Shown: one piece after another, positions 26,525 through 36,677 of the stretch
Numbering within the stretch: the first letter of the stretch is position 1
How the letters are laid out: each line of letters begins with the position of its first letter
Origin: Vicinamibacterales bacterium
GTDB taxonomy: Bacteria > Acidobacteriota > Vicinamibacteria > Vicinamibacterales > SCN-69-37
DNA: 64,000 nt
Reading direction: 5' to 3'
Assembly: GCA_030827135.1 (NCBI GenBank)
Contig: JAURFE010000001.1
Span: forward strand, 938,368-1,002,367
The notes under the pieces: model-generated
Database searches by the model: none
Seen by the model: the letters and a program-made list of their open reading frames with translations, nothing else
Told to the model about the DNA's origin: nothing
Made by a program: the position numbers and the translations under genes

Positions 26525-27940
26525 CTTGTTCGTGACCCTGTACAGCTTGGTCGCCGTGCGCACGTAGAGGCTGTTGGCATCCGCAGCGGGCGTGGCGAGG
26601 CTCATTTCGCCGAAGCTGTTTTTCGCCAGCTCCTTGTATTCGTCGGCGGCCTCGAAGACCACGACATCGCCGTCTTCGCTGGTCGCGTAGATGCGGCCCT
26701 GACTGGCGAGTGGCGACGCCGAGAACGTGAGGCCACCACCGCCGACGCGCGCCTTGTAGAGTTCCTTGCCCGTTTCGGCATCAGCGACCTGCAGGATGCC
26801 GTTGTCGTTGATCGAGTACACGCGCCCGCGGTAGACCAGCGGCGAGCCGGTATAGGCCGCAAACCGCGGCTGAAACCACGACACAAACTCACTCGTCGTC
26901 TGTCCCTGGGCCAGGGAGATATCCCCGGAGGCGCCGGGCTTGACGGCAAAGAGCGGGCGATTGGTTTCGCCCTGCGATCCGGAGCCGACGAACAACATCC
27001 CCCCGGCGGCGACCGGACTGGGTGTGGCCTGCGTCATGCCGCGCATCCGCCACAGTTCCTTCCCATCCAGACCGTACGAGACCACAAGGCCTTTCCCGAT
27101 GGTGACGATTTCGGTACGGCCACTGTGGGTCCAGATGAACGGCGTCGCCCAGCCGGACTTCGCACGGCCTTCAAAGGCGGATCGATTGACCGACCACACC
27201 TCTTTGCCGGTCGTCGCATCAAGCGCCGTGAGAAACGACTCCCCTTCGTTGTCGTGCAGTTGATACACGCGCCCGCCATGCACGATGGGCGACGATGCGG
27301 TGCCGAAGTCGAGATAGATCGGCTGCGGTGGCCAGGTCTTCTTCCAGACGAGTTCACCGGTCATCGAGTACGCAAACACGCCGACGTTGCCGCCAAACGA
27401 GGCGTAGACCCGCTCCCCATCGGTGGCCGGGGTTTCGGATGCGTAGGTATTCTTGCGGTGGCGTCCGCCCACCGGTTTGCCCTTGTGGGCCTCGTGCTGC
27501 CACGCGATCGTCCCGGTGTGTGCATCAAGGGCGTACACCATGTAGCGCACTTCGGTGGCTTCCTCGGCGAGCTCGATGTCCCGCGCCGTCACCAGCCGGT
27601 TGACTTCTTCGGGTGGCAGCCCCTTGGCCGTGAGCTCGGCCACGTAGTCGTTCCCGTAGATGCCCGTCGAAGGCGCCTTGAATTTGCCGGCGTTGATGGC
27701 GGCCGTCACAAACACCCGATCACCCCAGACGATTGGCGATGACCAGCCTCGTCCGGGAATCTCGGTCACCCACGACACGTTCTCCGTGGGCGAAAACTTC
27801 ACGGGCAACGTCGCGGCATCGGCGACCCCCGCCGCGCCGGCACCCCGGAACTGCGGCCACCCAACCACCGGGGCCTGGCCTGCCATCGTCGCCACGCCCG
27901 CACACACCACGGCCAACCCACCGATCAGGATCTGTCGCAT
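26522..27940 (-). CDS. exported PQQ-like beta-propeller protein
   Basis: A 472-residue protein with a signal peptide (to about residue 22). Repeated Trp-containing strand motifs (VSWVTEIPGRGWSSPIVWGDRVFVT, GELVWKKTWPP, GKELWRMRG, GKELYKARV) make an eight-bladed PQQ-type propeller. Members often act in the periplasm without PQQ as scaffold or binding proteins. A full promoter is visible on its strand: -35 TTGTCA, 17-bp spacer, CACGAT, then six bases to the ATG at 27940, so it is probably leaderless. The longer upstream frame to 28168 is not coding. It is divergent from a small DUF7662-like gene. Confidence 0.9.
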   Translation of the reverse strand: MRQILIGGLAVVCAGVATMAGQAPVVGWPQFRGAGAAGVADAATLPVKFSPTENVSWVTEIPGRGWSSPIVWGDRVFVTAAINAGKFKAPSTGIYGNDYVAELTAKGLPPEEVNRLVTARDIELAEEATEVRYMVYALDAHTGTIAWQHEAHKGKPVGGRHRKNTYASETPATDGERVYASFGGNVGVFAYSMTGELVWKKTWPPQPIYLDFGTASSPIVHGGRVYQLHDNEGESFLTALDATTGKEVWSVNRSAFEGRAKSGWATPFIWTHSGRTEIVTIGKGLVVSYGLDGKELWRMRGMTQATPSPVAAGGMLFVGSGSQGETNRPLFAVKPGASGDISLAQGQTTSEFVSWFQPRFAAYTGSPLVYRGRVYSINDNGILQVADAETGKELYKARVGGGGLTFSASPLASQGRIYATSEDGDVVVFEAADEYKELAKNSFGEMSLATPAADANSLYVRTATKLYRVTNK

Positions 27941-28132
27941 CTGCGGATCGTGTCTGGAAACGCTCCGATTGACAAGCCGGTGTACACGAACGGACGGTCC
28001 GAGGGGATGGCCGACAGTCCGCAGGCCGCAGGCCGCAGGCGCGTCGTGGCACCGGGCCGTGGCCTCCGGGGATCGGTGCGACGAATGCCTCCCCGCGCGC
28101 CCGGGACCAGAAAGAGCGTATGGTGGACAGAG

Positions 28133-28372
28133 ATGCCCAGCTACAAACCCCTCCACTCCTTCCTGCAAGGGCGCTACGCCGACCGGCTCGTGCTGACCTT
28201 CGGCCAGTTGGAGGATTTGCTGGGCTTTCCGCTGCCGCCTGAAGCGCGCAGCGATCCGAACTGGTGGGTGGCAGGCGCCGCGCAGACCGAGCAGAGTTCC
28301 GCCTGGACCACCGCCAATCGCAGCGCGGCTGCAAATCTGTCGGCAGCGATCGTCCTGTTCGAACGCACGTGA
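28133..28372 (+). CDS. small DUF7662-like protein
   Basis: A 79-residue soluble protein: MPSYKPLHSFL, then VLTFGQLEDLLGFPLPPEAR, and NWWVAG..SSAWTTANRSA. This pattern resembles DUF7662-type proteins, which share an LTFxxLExxLGxxLPxxA motif, a Trp pair and a terminal ERT/ER strand. TATGGT lies eight bases before the ATG. The frame continues upstream to 27950, but residues there are low quality. It is adjacent to, but transcribed separately from, the SPFH gene, which has its own TACACT hexamer. Function unknown; some relatives lie near restriction genes, which is not the case here. Confidence 0.7.
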   Translation: MPSYKPLHSFLQGRYADRLVLTFGQLEDLLGFPLPPEARSDPNWWVAGAAQTEQSSAWTTANRSAAANLSAAIVLFERT

Positions 28373-28426
28373 CGCCGCACTGCGGACTGCGAACTGGAAT
28401 ACACTCTAACGCGTGAGGTGTGCCGT

Positions 28427-29476
28427 ATGGGTTTGATGGATCTGATCAAGGGCGAGTTCATTGACGTCATCGAGTGGAACGATGACTCCCGCGACACGTT
28501 GACATGGCGGTTTCCTGACGAAGACAAGGCCATCAAAAACGGCGCCCAGCTCATCGTCCGTGAGTCGCAGGCCGCGCAGTTCATGTACCTGGGCGAGTTT
28601 GGCGACCTGTTCGGCCCGGGCAAACACACACTCGTCACCGACAACATTCCTGTTCTCACCAAACTGAAGTCGTGGAAGTACGCCTTCAACGTCCCGTTCA
28701 AGGCCGACGTCTTTTTTGTCACCACGCGCCTGTTCACCGGCAACAAGTGGGGCACTGCCAACCCCGTCATGATGCGCGACGACGACTTCGGCATCGTGCG
28801 ACTGCGGTCGTACGGCACGTTCGACTTCCGGATCACACAACCCGCGCTCTTCATCAAGGAAGTGGCAGGCTCCGACCATCACTTCCGCCTCGACGAGTTT
28901 GCCGACACGATGCGGTCGCGCATGGTCTCGGTCTTCAGCGAAGCGCTGGCCGAATCGAAGATCCCCGCGCTTGATATCGCGACGCGGTATTCCGAACTCG
29001 GCGAAGCACTGCTGCCGCTCATCAACGGCGCCCTCTCGTCCAAGTACGGCCTCGAGCTCACGAGCTTCATCGTCGAGAACGTCTCGGTGCCACCGGACGT
29101 GGAGGCCGCCATCGACAAGCGGTCGAGCATGGCCGCGGTGGGCAACCTCAACGACTACGTGAAGTTCCAGATGGCGCAGGGCATGGCCAGCGGCAACGGC
29201 GGCGCGGGCGGCACGGCCGCCGAACTCGCCGTCGGCTTCGGCATCGCGCAGCAGATGATGAAGGAGGGCTTCGCCTCACCGACACCACCTGCACCACCCA
29301 CGCCACCTACGCCACCCACACCGTCGCTCCTTTCCCCCGCCGACGTCGCCGCGCGCCTCGGCGTGCCCGAGGCTGACGTCATGGCGATTCTCGAAAGCGG
29401 CGAACTGAAGGCCAAGAAGATCGGCGCCAGCTACCGCGTCACGCAGGCCGCACTCGACGCCTATCTCGCGCAATGA
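28427..29476 (+). CDS. SPFH/band-7 (YdjI-type) protein with C-terminal HTH domain
   Basis: A 349-residue cytoplasmic or membrane-associated SPFH protein: an SPFH core from about residue 20 (AAQFMYLGEFGDLFGPGKHTL) to 225, a Gly/Ala-rich hinge, a Pro/Thr linker (TPPAPPTPPTPPTP, 29282-29320), then about 50 residues (LLSPADVAARLGVPEADVM) like an excisionase/MerR-type helix-turn-helix. SPFH proteins form rings on membranes; an attached HTH is uncommon. Start: SD GAGGTG seven bases before the ATG at 28427, with TACACT further upstream. The zinc-ribbon protein gene follows, and such pairs are common in bacteria. Confidence 0.87.
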   Translation: MGLMDLIKGEFIDVIEWNDDSRDTLTWRFPDEDKAIKNGAQLIVRESQAAQFMYLGEFGDLFGPGKHTLVTDNIPVLTKLKSWKYAFNVPFKADVFFVTTRLFTGNKWGTANPVMMRDDDFGIVRLRSYGTFDFRITQPALFIKEVAGSDHHFRLDEFADTMRSRMVSVFSEALAESKIPALDIATRYSELGEALLPLINGALSSKYGLELTSFIVENVSVPPDVEAAIDKRSSMAAVGNLNDYVKFQMAQGMASGNGGAGGTAAELAVGFGIAQQMMKEGFASPTPPAPPTPPTPPTPSLLSPADVAARLGVPEADVMAILESGELKAKKIGASYRVTQAALDAYLAQ

Positions 29477-29508
29477 GGCTGCCCCCCCTGAAGGGCGGCC
29501 CTACGTTC
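29475..29508. repeat. TAGGGC-family palindrome between SPFH and zinc-ribbon genes
   Basis: GCCCCCCCTGAAGGGCGGC followed by CCTACGT, an imperfect member of the dispersed family. It fills most of the 48-bp gap within the presumed operon. Confidence 0.5.
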
Positions 29509-29524
29509 TGCCACGGTCTCGCGA

Positions 29525-30619
29525 ATGACTGACCAAATCACTGCCCGCGAAAAACACGCGTGTCCGGCCTGCGGCGCGCAGGCGGAATGGAATCCGGCCA
29601 AGCAACTGCTCATCTGCCCGTTCTGCGGCATCGAGTCGCCCTACGAGGAACACAAGGCCGCCGGCGTCGTCGAGGAACTCGACCTGATCGCGATGCTCCG
29701 GTCGTTGCCGGAGTCCGCCAAGGGGTGGGATACCGCGCGGCGCAGCGTGCAATGCCAGAGCTGCAAAGCCGTGATGGTGTTCGACCCGGCGAAGGTCGGC
29801 AAGAACTGCGAATTCTGCGGCTCCCCCGCGTTGGTGGATTACGACGATGTGCAGGCGCCGGTGCGGCCGCAGAGTCTGCTGCCGTTTGTGGTGTCGCAAC
29901 ACGACGTGCGCGACCAGATGAAGCGCTGGTATGCGAGCAAGTGGTTTGCGCCGAACGCCTTCAAGAACAAATCGCTCATTGACCAGTTGCACGGGCTGTA
30001 CATCCCCTACTGGACGTTTGACGCGAGCGTCCACTGCCCGTGGACGGCGGAGGCCGGGCACTACTACTACACGACCGAGACCTATCGCGACAGCCAGGGC
30101 CGCACGCAGACGCGGCAGAAGCGCCACACCCGGTGGGTGCCGGCCGCCGGCGAAATCGACCATGTGTTTGACGACGAGCCGGTGCCGGGAACAAAGGGTG
30201 TTGAACATCGTCTGCTCCGTGCCGTGGAACCCTTTCCCACGCAGCAGGTCGTGCCCTACGACACCGCATTCCTCTCCGGCTTCGTGGTTGAGCGCTATCA
30301 AATCGATCTCGAAGAGGCCGCGAATGCTTCGGTGCAGCAGATGCATGCACACCTGCAGGGGTTGTGTGGAGCGGAGGTCCCCGGCGACACCTATCGCAAC
30401 CTGCAGATTCACCCGGATTTCTCGAAGCAGACTTTCAAGCATCTGCTTGTGCCGATCTGGGTGCTCACCTACAAGTACGGCTCACGGTCGTTCCAGGTCG
30501 TGGCCAACGGCTCCACCGGCACCATTGCCGGCGACTACCCCAAGAGCTTCTGGAAGATCGCCGGGGTCGTCCTGCTGGCGCTCATCGTGCTCCTGATTTT
30601 CCTCGCAGTGCAGGGCTGA
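29525..30619 (+). CDS. zinc-ribbon membrane protein paired with SPFH protein
   Basis: A 364-residue protein. Two zinc ribbons are visible at the N-terminus: CPACGAQ..CPFCG (about 13-35) and CQSCKAV..CEFCG (about 77-97). A central beta-rich segment (YIPYWTFDASVHCPWTAEAG) follows, then one C-terminal transmembrane helix (AGVVLLALIVLLIFLAV). Such proteins are often labelled as helicase-like zinc-ribbon proteins and occur beside YdjI/SPFH genes, perhaps recruiting the ring to membranes. It is a tail-anchored topology, inferred. No clear SD is seen before the ATG. Confidence 0.85.
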   Translation: MTDQITAREKHACPACGAQAEWNPAKQLLICPFCGIESPYEEHKAAGVVEELDLIAMLRSLPESAKGWDTARRSVQCQSCKAVMVFDPAKVGKNCEFCGSPALVDYDDVQAPVRPQSLLPFVVSQHDVRDQMKRWYASKWFAPNAFKNKSLIDQLHGLYIPYWTFDASVHCPWTAEAGHYYYTTETYRDSQGRTQTRQKRHTRWVPAAGEIDHVFDDEPVPGTKGVEHRLLRAVEPFPTQQVVPYDTAFLSGFVVERYQIDLEEAANASVQQMHAHLQGLCGAEVPGDTYRNLQIHPDFSKQTFKHLLVPIWVLTYKYGSRSFQVVANGSTGTIAGDYPKSFWKIAGVVLLALIVLLIFLAVQG

Positions 30620-30623
30620 TCCG

Positions 30624-30690
30624 GCACGTGGGGCGCACTGGGGTGCAGTGCGCCGTGATGGCGCGCTGAACCCCAGCGCGCCCTACGTAC
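30624..30690. repeat. TAGGGC-family palindromes
   Basis: GGGCGCACTGGGGTGCAGTGCGCC (30633-30655 region) and TGGCGCGCTGAACCCCAGCGCGCC (30659-30683), followed by CTACGTA and a repeated TACTCCCAGCTACG. The promoter of the Gfo/Idh/MocA gene begins just after. Confidence 0.65.
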
Positions 30691-30729
30691 TCCCAGCTAC
30701 GTACTCCCAGCTCACATAGAATGTCTGTT

Positions 30730-31707
30730 GTGGCACAACCAGTTCGCCTGGCCTTCCTTGGGTGCGGGTTCATCACGAAGGTACACAGCCGGAATTTGCG
30801 CTCATTGAGTGCGGATATCCAATGCGCGTACGCGAGCCGGGACCTGAGCAAGGCCGAGGAATTCAAGCGCCGCTACCAGGGTGCCGCCGCGTATGGCAGC
30901 TACGAGGCGGCCATCAAGAGCGACCAGGTGGACGCGGTCGTGATCGCCGTGCCGCCGAAATACCATCTGGACCTCACGCTACAGGCCCTGGCGGCCGGCA
31001 AGCACGTCGTGCTCGAAAAGCCCGCGCTGCTCACCATGGCGGACTATGAAACGGCGCTGGCCGCTCGCAACGCCGCCGGCAAGGTCATCATCGTCGGCGA
31101 AAACGATCACTACAAACCGCTGGCTGTGCGCCTCAGGAAGTTGCTGGCGGATGACGTGATTGGCGACATGCTGTTCGGCCACTTCACAACCCTGGCGAAG
31201 ATGCCCAAGAAGGCGGACGACTGGCGCAACGATGAATCGATGGCCGGCGGTGATGCGTTTTTCGAGGAAGGGATCCACTGGCTGCACATCGCCGGGAGCC
31301 TGGGACCGAAGATCGTGACGATTCACGGGTATCGGCCACCGCCGCGCCTGGATGGTCCGGACAAGCGCATCAAGAGCATGCTTGTGGCGTTCAAGTACGA
31401 CAACGGCGCGGCGGGTGCGCTGTATTACTCCCGTGAGGTTCCGTCACTGCTGCGCGGGCTGCGGTGGTCGAAGTTGTTTGGACGCGACGGCATCATCACG
31501 TTTGAATCCAACGGCGTGTTCGTGCTTGTCAGGGGCAAGCACTGGATCCCGAAAGTCCTGTTCCCCGGCTTCAAGGACATCCGCGGCTACCAGGCGATGT
31601 ATCGCGACTTTGCGCATGCCATCCGTACTGGCGGCCAGCCCGAAATGAGCCTCGAACGCGCGATCGAAGATCAGGCGCTGATGGATCAGGTGTACGCGAG
31701 CCTCTGA
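30730..31707 (+). CDS. Gfo/Idh/MocA-family NAD(P)-dependent oxidoreductase
   Basis: A 325-residue dehydrogenase of sugars or related polyols. An N-terminal Rossmann motif (LAFLGCGFI) is followed by the family EKP motif (VVLEKPALL), then a C-terminal domain with EEGIHWLHIAGSLG, which includes the catalytic-region His. TAGAAT (30717-30722) overlaps the in-frame ATG at 30721, so the start is better placed at the GTG at 30730, seven bases after the hexamer, implying a leaderless mRNA. The substrate is unknown. Confidence 0.88.
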   Translation: MAQPVRLAFLGCGFITKVHSRNLRSLSADIQCAYASRDLSKAEEFKRRYQGAAAYGSYEAAIKSDQVDAVVIAVPPKYHLDLTLQALAAGKHVVLEKPALLTMADYETALAARNAAGKVIIVGENDHYKPLAVRLRKLLADDVIGDMLFGHFTTLAKMPKKADDWRNDESMAGGDAFFEEGIHWLHIAGSLGPKIVTIHGYRPPPRLDGPDKRIKSMLVAFKYDNGAAGALYYSREVPSLLRGLRWSKLFGRDGIITFESNGVFVLVRGKHWIPKVLFPGFKDIRGYQAMYRDFAHAIRTGGQPEMSLERAIEDQALMDQVYASL

Positions 31708-31719
31708 CGCTCTCTCGCG

Positions 31720-31850
31720 GGTTCATGGCTCATCGGTTCGTGGTTCATGGTGCCGTTACTGGTGCACGGTGCTGGGTTCAAGGTTCAGGGTTGCTTCTGG
31801 GTTCCGCACCGATGAACCTATGAACCGATGAACCATGAACCCTCGCGCAG
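31720..31850. repeat. ATGAACC/GGTTCAT degenerate short repeats
   Basis: Words GTTCATGG, GGTTCAAGG, GGTTCAGGG on one side and ATGAACCT, ATGAACCG, ATGAACCC on the other form a loose inverted arrangement between two convergent genes. The last codons of pabBC (EGSWFIGS) come from this tract, so the repeat has replaced or extended the original 3' end. Confidence 0.7.
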
Positions 31851-33566
31851 CGGCACCCACTCGCGAAGACTGTTCACGAACCACAGCCCTGTCGCCTTCG
31901 GAAGGTCGTCCACGCTGACAATGGCTTCCCCCACCTGGCCTGAGTCGAGCAGATGTTGTCTGAAGACTCCGGCCAGCAGGCCGGACGTGCGCGCAGGCGT
32001 CACCAATCGACCGTCCAGTTCGAGCACCACGTTGCCGCGGGTGAACTCCGTGAGTTCGCGGCGCTCGTTCCACAGCAACACATCCCACACGTCCGGATGC
32101 TCTGCCTTGTGCCGCTCATACACCTCACGCCTCGTGGTCTTGTGACAGAGCCAGCGATTGGAGGAGCCCACGGGCGTGGAGGCGAGTGCATAGGTCGGAT
32201 GCCCGGGCGTTGGGTCGAGTGGCTCGGAGGTCACGGTCAGGTGGCCGGCGCGCGACAAGGACAGACGAACTCGATGAGGAGATGGGGAGATGGGGAGATG
32301 AGGAGATGGGGGAATGGGGAAGCCGAAGTACTCGGCTGACGCCTGAAGGCGGGCGAGGTGGCCTTCGAGGCGCACATAGGCGCCGTTCTCGTAGCGCAGG
32401 GTTTCGATCAGTGAAAACGGCGACCTGACTTCGAGGCAGGCGGCTTTCTGCATGGCCTCGGCGTGTTCGTCGGCTGCGGTGGAGTCCCACGTGATGCCTC
32501 CGCCGACACCGTACTCGGCGCGGCCGGACGGACGATGCACACCAATGGTGCGGATGCCCACGTTGAATGTCGCGCGGCCGTCGGGTGAGGCGTAACCAAT
32601 CGCGCCGCAATACACGCCCCGAGGCGCGTGCTCGAGATCAGCGATTAAACGCATGCTGCTCGACTTCGGCGCTCCAGTGATCGACCCAGCTGGAAACAAG
32701 GCGCGAAAGATGTCGGTCAGCGTCGCATCCGGTCGAAGCGTCCCTTCCACGGTGGAGACCATCTGCCAGACCGTGGGGTAGCGATGCACATCAAACATCG
32801 ACGTGGCCTGCACCGACCCCACCCGACAGACGCGCGTCAGGTCGTTCCTGCACAAGTCAACGATCATCACGTTTTCAGCGCGATTCTTCGCGGACGTACG
32901 CAGCGACTCCCCCATCGCACGGTCCTCTTCGTCCCATCGGCCCCTCGGCGCTGTGCCCTTCATCGGCTTCGTCACGAGGCGGTCGCCGTCGCGATGAAAG
33001 AACAACTCCGGCGACAACGAGAGCACGGCCCAATCGTCGGTCTCGATGAAGGCGGCGTACGGGACCTGTTCGGCGGACGACAGCTGCGCGTAATAGCGGT
33101 CCAGGCGTCCAGGGGTCCAGGGGTCCAGGGGTCCGGCCGCCGGCCGGAGATTGGCGCTCAGACGGAAGGTGTAGTTGATTTGATATGTCTCGCCGTCGGC
33201 GATGGCTTCGCGGATGGTGGCCACGCCGTCGCTGTGGGCTTCGCGTGAGAGCTGCGGTGTCCACTCGACCACAGGCGCCCCCGCCTCGTCCGGCGCCACC
33301 AGTGGATCGGCCTGGCGCAACTCGCGGAAGACACCGAAGCAGACCAGCGGCATCGCACCGGCCGACTGCGTGACGAGCGCGGGGTCGAAGGCCGCGGCGG
33401 CCTCGTAGCCCACCCAGCCTGCGATGTGGAATCCGTCGCGCAGGGCCTGTTCTGCGGCAGCCATGACCGGGCCCACCTCGGCAACAGTCCGCGCCTCAAG
33501 CACCGCGACCAGCGCGTCACATCGCACCGGCTGGCCGTCAGCCAGAAAATCAAATCGCGCGCGCAC
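31818..33566 (-). CDS. pabB: aminodeoxychorismate synthase component I fused to aminodeoxychorismate lyase (PabBC)
   Basis: A 582-residue bifunctional enzyme of folate synthesis. The chorismate-binding domain (about 1-390) has IVDLCRNDLTRV, ITGAPKSSSMRLI and YCGAIGYASPDG. The aminotransferase class IV lyase domain (about 400-582) has the PLP-binding Lys in LCHKTTRR. It makes 4-aminobenzoate from chorismate with an amidotransferase encoded elsewhere. A GTG start lies five bases after TACACT, with no SD. Two in-frame low-complexity inserts occur: LDPWTPG near residue 145 (33100-33135, GTCCAGG repeats) and PIPPSPHLPISPSPH near 420 (32270-32325, GATGGGGA repeats). Confidence 0.92.
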   Translation of the reverse strand: MRARFDFLADGQPVRCDALVAVLEARTVAEVGPVMAAAEQALRDGFHIAGWVGYEAAAAFDPALVTQSAGAMPLVCFGVFRELRQADPLVAPDEAGAPVVEWTPQLSREAHSDGVATIREAIADGETYQINYTFRLSANLRPAAGPLDPWTPGRLDRYYAQLSSAEQVPYAAFIETDDWAVLSLSPELFFHRDGDRLVTKPMKGTAPRGRWDEEDRAMGESLRTSAKNRAENVMIVDLCRNDLTRVCRVGSVQATSMFDVHRYPTVWQMVSTVEGTLRPDATLTDIFRALFPAGSITGAPKSSSMRLIADLEHAPRGVYCGAIGYASPDGRATFNVGIRTIGVHRPSGRAEYGVGGGITWDSTAADEHAEAMQKAACLEVRSPFSLIETLRYENGAYVRLEGHLARLQASAEYFGFPIPPSPHLPISPSPHRVRLSLSRAGHLTVTSEPLDPTPGHPTYALASTPVGSSNRWLCHKTTRREVYERHKAEHPDVWDVLLWNERRELTEFTRGNVVLELDGRLVTPARTSGLLAGVFRQHLLDSGQVGEAIVSVDDLPKATGLWFVNSLREWVPLREGSWFIGS

Positions 33567-33643
33567 GCCCCAGTGTAGCCCTGCCCGGGTTACCGCGGTC
33601 CTCGCAGATATCGCAGCAGGTCGCTATCGGTGCCAAGCACGAC

Positions 33644-34015
33644 TCAGCGTGACGACCACCGCAGCACGAAGGTCGTCTCTTCGCCGGTCTTCTTTCCGTG
33701 ATCTTCCAGCAGATCGGCGACGGGACACGTGGCGATCCGCCGGTCCTCAGACAGATTCCCGCGCGTGGACGACACGAACCGGGCCTCAGCCAGCGCGACC
33801 CGGATAGTCGAGGCTTCAAACAACGCGGTCAGATCGTCGTCAATCAGATCTTCATCGACCTTTGTGTCTGCCTCGATCGACCACGTCCACTCAAAGCACA
33901 CGACGCGACGGTCCTCCTCGACATACCAGGTGGAGACGACGTCCTTCTTCAGACATCCACCTGCCACCAGTGCGGCGCCGATGACGAGGGCCAACATTCC
34001 CAGGCGAAAGGGCAT
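33644..34015 (-). CDS. small lipoprotein of unknown function
   Basis: A 123-residue protein with a lipobox (LVAGGC, Cys at about residue 20), then KKDVVSTWYVEEDRRVVCFEW and an acidic middle. It is probably anchored to the outer or inner membrane. No family is recognised. The frame upstream of 34015 runs through repeat DNA (SPGVQKSRSPGVRGS), so the ATG at 34015 is preferred. It lies between pabBC and ahcY, both on the same strand, but is separated from ahcY by repeats. Confidence 0.7.
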   Translation of the reverse strand: MPFRLGMLALVIGAALVAGGCLKKDVVSTWYVEEDRRVVCFEWTWSIEADTKVDEDLIDDDLTALFEASTIRVALAEARFVSSTRGNLSEDRRIATCPVADLLEDHGKKTGEETTFVLRWSSR

Positions 34016-34072
34016 GAACGTGACTGCACAGAAAAACGGGCGACGGGGAACGTTCCCCGCCGCCCGCGATTG

Positions 34073-34163
34073 GCGCGCTGCACACCAGCGCGCCCTACTG
34101 CCTCCCGGACCCCTGGACCCCCGGACTCCTGGACTCCTGGACTTCTGGACTCCTGGACTCCCG
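34073..34163. repeat. TAGGGC palindrome followed by GGACTCCT repeats
   Basis: A palindrome TGGCGCGCTGCACACCAGCGCGCC then CTAC at 34073-34100, followed immediately by seven to eight copies of a degenerate 8-9 bp unit (GGACCCCT, GGACTCCT, GGACTTCT). Two different repeat families are therefore joined directly, downstream of the ahcY gene. Confidence 0.75.
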
Positions 34164-34174
34164 GCCGACAAACG

Positions 34175-35662
<1,488 letters not shown>

Positions 35663-35683
35663 TACTGTCTCCTTGAGTGCGAA

Positions 35684-36622
35684 CTAAGATTTTCTGCCGA
35701 CTGCCACGAACAAGCCGGGCCCGTTGGCGCTGGGGTCTTCGGGCAGGTGTGTCACGGCCGACTTGCCAAAACCGGCCTGCGTCAGGAACTTGCGCATCTG
35801 ATCGTCGCCAAACCCGAGCCAGACGTGGCCCATCTGCTGCCGATATTCCTCATGATGGTGCGTCGTCATGTCCACGATGAGCAGGCGCCCGCCGGGTTTC
35901 AGGACGCGGCCGGCTTCGATCAGTGCCGCCACCGGGGACGGGACGTGATGCAGGACCAGCATCATCACAGCGGCGTCCAGCGTCGCGTCCTTCAGCGGCA
36001 ACGCTTCGAGCGTGCCGACGCGCCACTCGATATTGCGATGCGCCGATGCGCGTGTTTTCGCGGACGCGAGCATTTCTTCCGACGCATCGACGCCGATGAC
36101 ACGCCCGACGTGCGGTGCGAGCGCGGCCGTTGCGACGCCGGTGCCGCATCCCAGGTCGCCGACCACCCAGGTGTCATCGAGCAGACTCAGCAACGCGGTG
36201 GACAGGAAGTCACGCCCGAACAGGTCGTCACGCACGAGATCCCACTGCCCTGCCGACGTCGCGAAGAAACGCTGCGACGTGGCCGTGCGCAGTTTCAGCA
36301 CACGTTCAAGGCGGCGGACATCCTGCGCGGCTGACGGCCGGTCAGCCAGCTGGTCGCGCGTGATGCGCCACAACTGCCCGCGTGAGTCGTCCTGAAACGC
36401 CAGCGTGTAATACCGGCTGGTGCCGTCGCGTCGGGCCGCCAACCAGCCGGCGTCCGAGAGCACCTTCAACTGACGGCTGACCGTGGACTGCGGCAGTTGC
36501 AGCACCGTGCACAGTTCCGACACCGTCAGCTCGTAATCCTCCACCACGGCCAGCATGCGGCAGCGGGTGGCGTCGGCCAGGGCCGAGAGGGAATCGAGGA
36601 GGAGCGGGGCAGCAGCAGGCAT
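35684..36622 (-). CDS. ArsR-family regulator fused to SAM-dependent methyltransferase domain (SahR-like)
   Basis: A 312-residue protein. Residues 1-95 form a winged helix of ArsR type (LADATRCRMLAVV, VSELCTVLQLPQSTVSRQLKVL). Residues 140-300 are a class I methyltransferase fold with SAM motif VVGDLGCGTGVAT and a post-motif VMMLVLHHVPSP. ArsR-methyltransferase fusions next to ahcY are known as regulators of the methionine/SAH cycle (SahR type), using SAM or SAH as the effector. The ATG at 36622 follows an AT-rich promoter with a 24-bp palindrome. The upstream in-frame start at 36664 would translate the operator and is unlikely. Confidence 0.87.
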   Translation of the reverse strand: MPAAAPLLLDSLSALADATRCRMLAVVEDYELTVSELCTVLQLPQSTVSRQLKVLSDAGWLAARRDGTSRYYTLAFQDDSRGQLWRITRDQLADRPSAAQDVRRLERVLKLRTATSQRFFATSAGQWDLVRDDLFGRDFLSTALLSLLDDTWVVGDLGCGTGVATAALAPHVGRVIGVDASEEMLASAKTRASAHRNIEWRVGTLEALPLKDATLDAAVMMLVLHHVPSPVAALIEAGRVLKPGGRLLIVDMTTHHHEEYRQQMGHVWLGFGDDQMRKFLTQAGFGKSAVTHLPEDPSANGPGLFVAVGRKS

Positions 36623-36633
36623 CAATCTTATAA

Positions 36634-36657
36634 ATCCGTAAATCCGGATGTAAGGAT
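36634..36657. promoter_or_regulatory. 24-bp palindromic operator candidate upstream of ArsR-methyltransferase/ahcY
   Basis: ATCCGTAAATCC followed by GGATGTAAGGAT; the halves are reverse complements at 10 of 12 positions. The site starts 11 bases upstream of the regulator start codon and lies next to TATAAG on the minus strand. Autoregulation by the adjacent ArsR-type protein is the natural reading, in a region much more AT-rich than the surrounding DNA. Confidence 0.55.
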
Positions 36658-36677
36658 ATGACACCAGCCTCGCCTTG

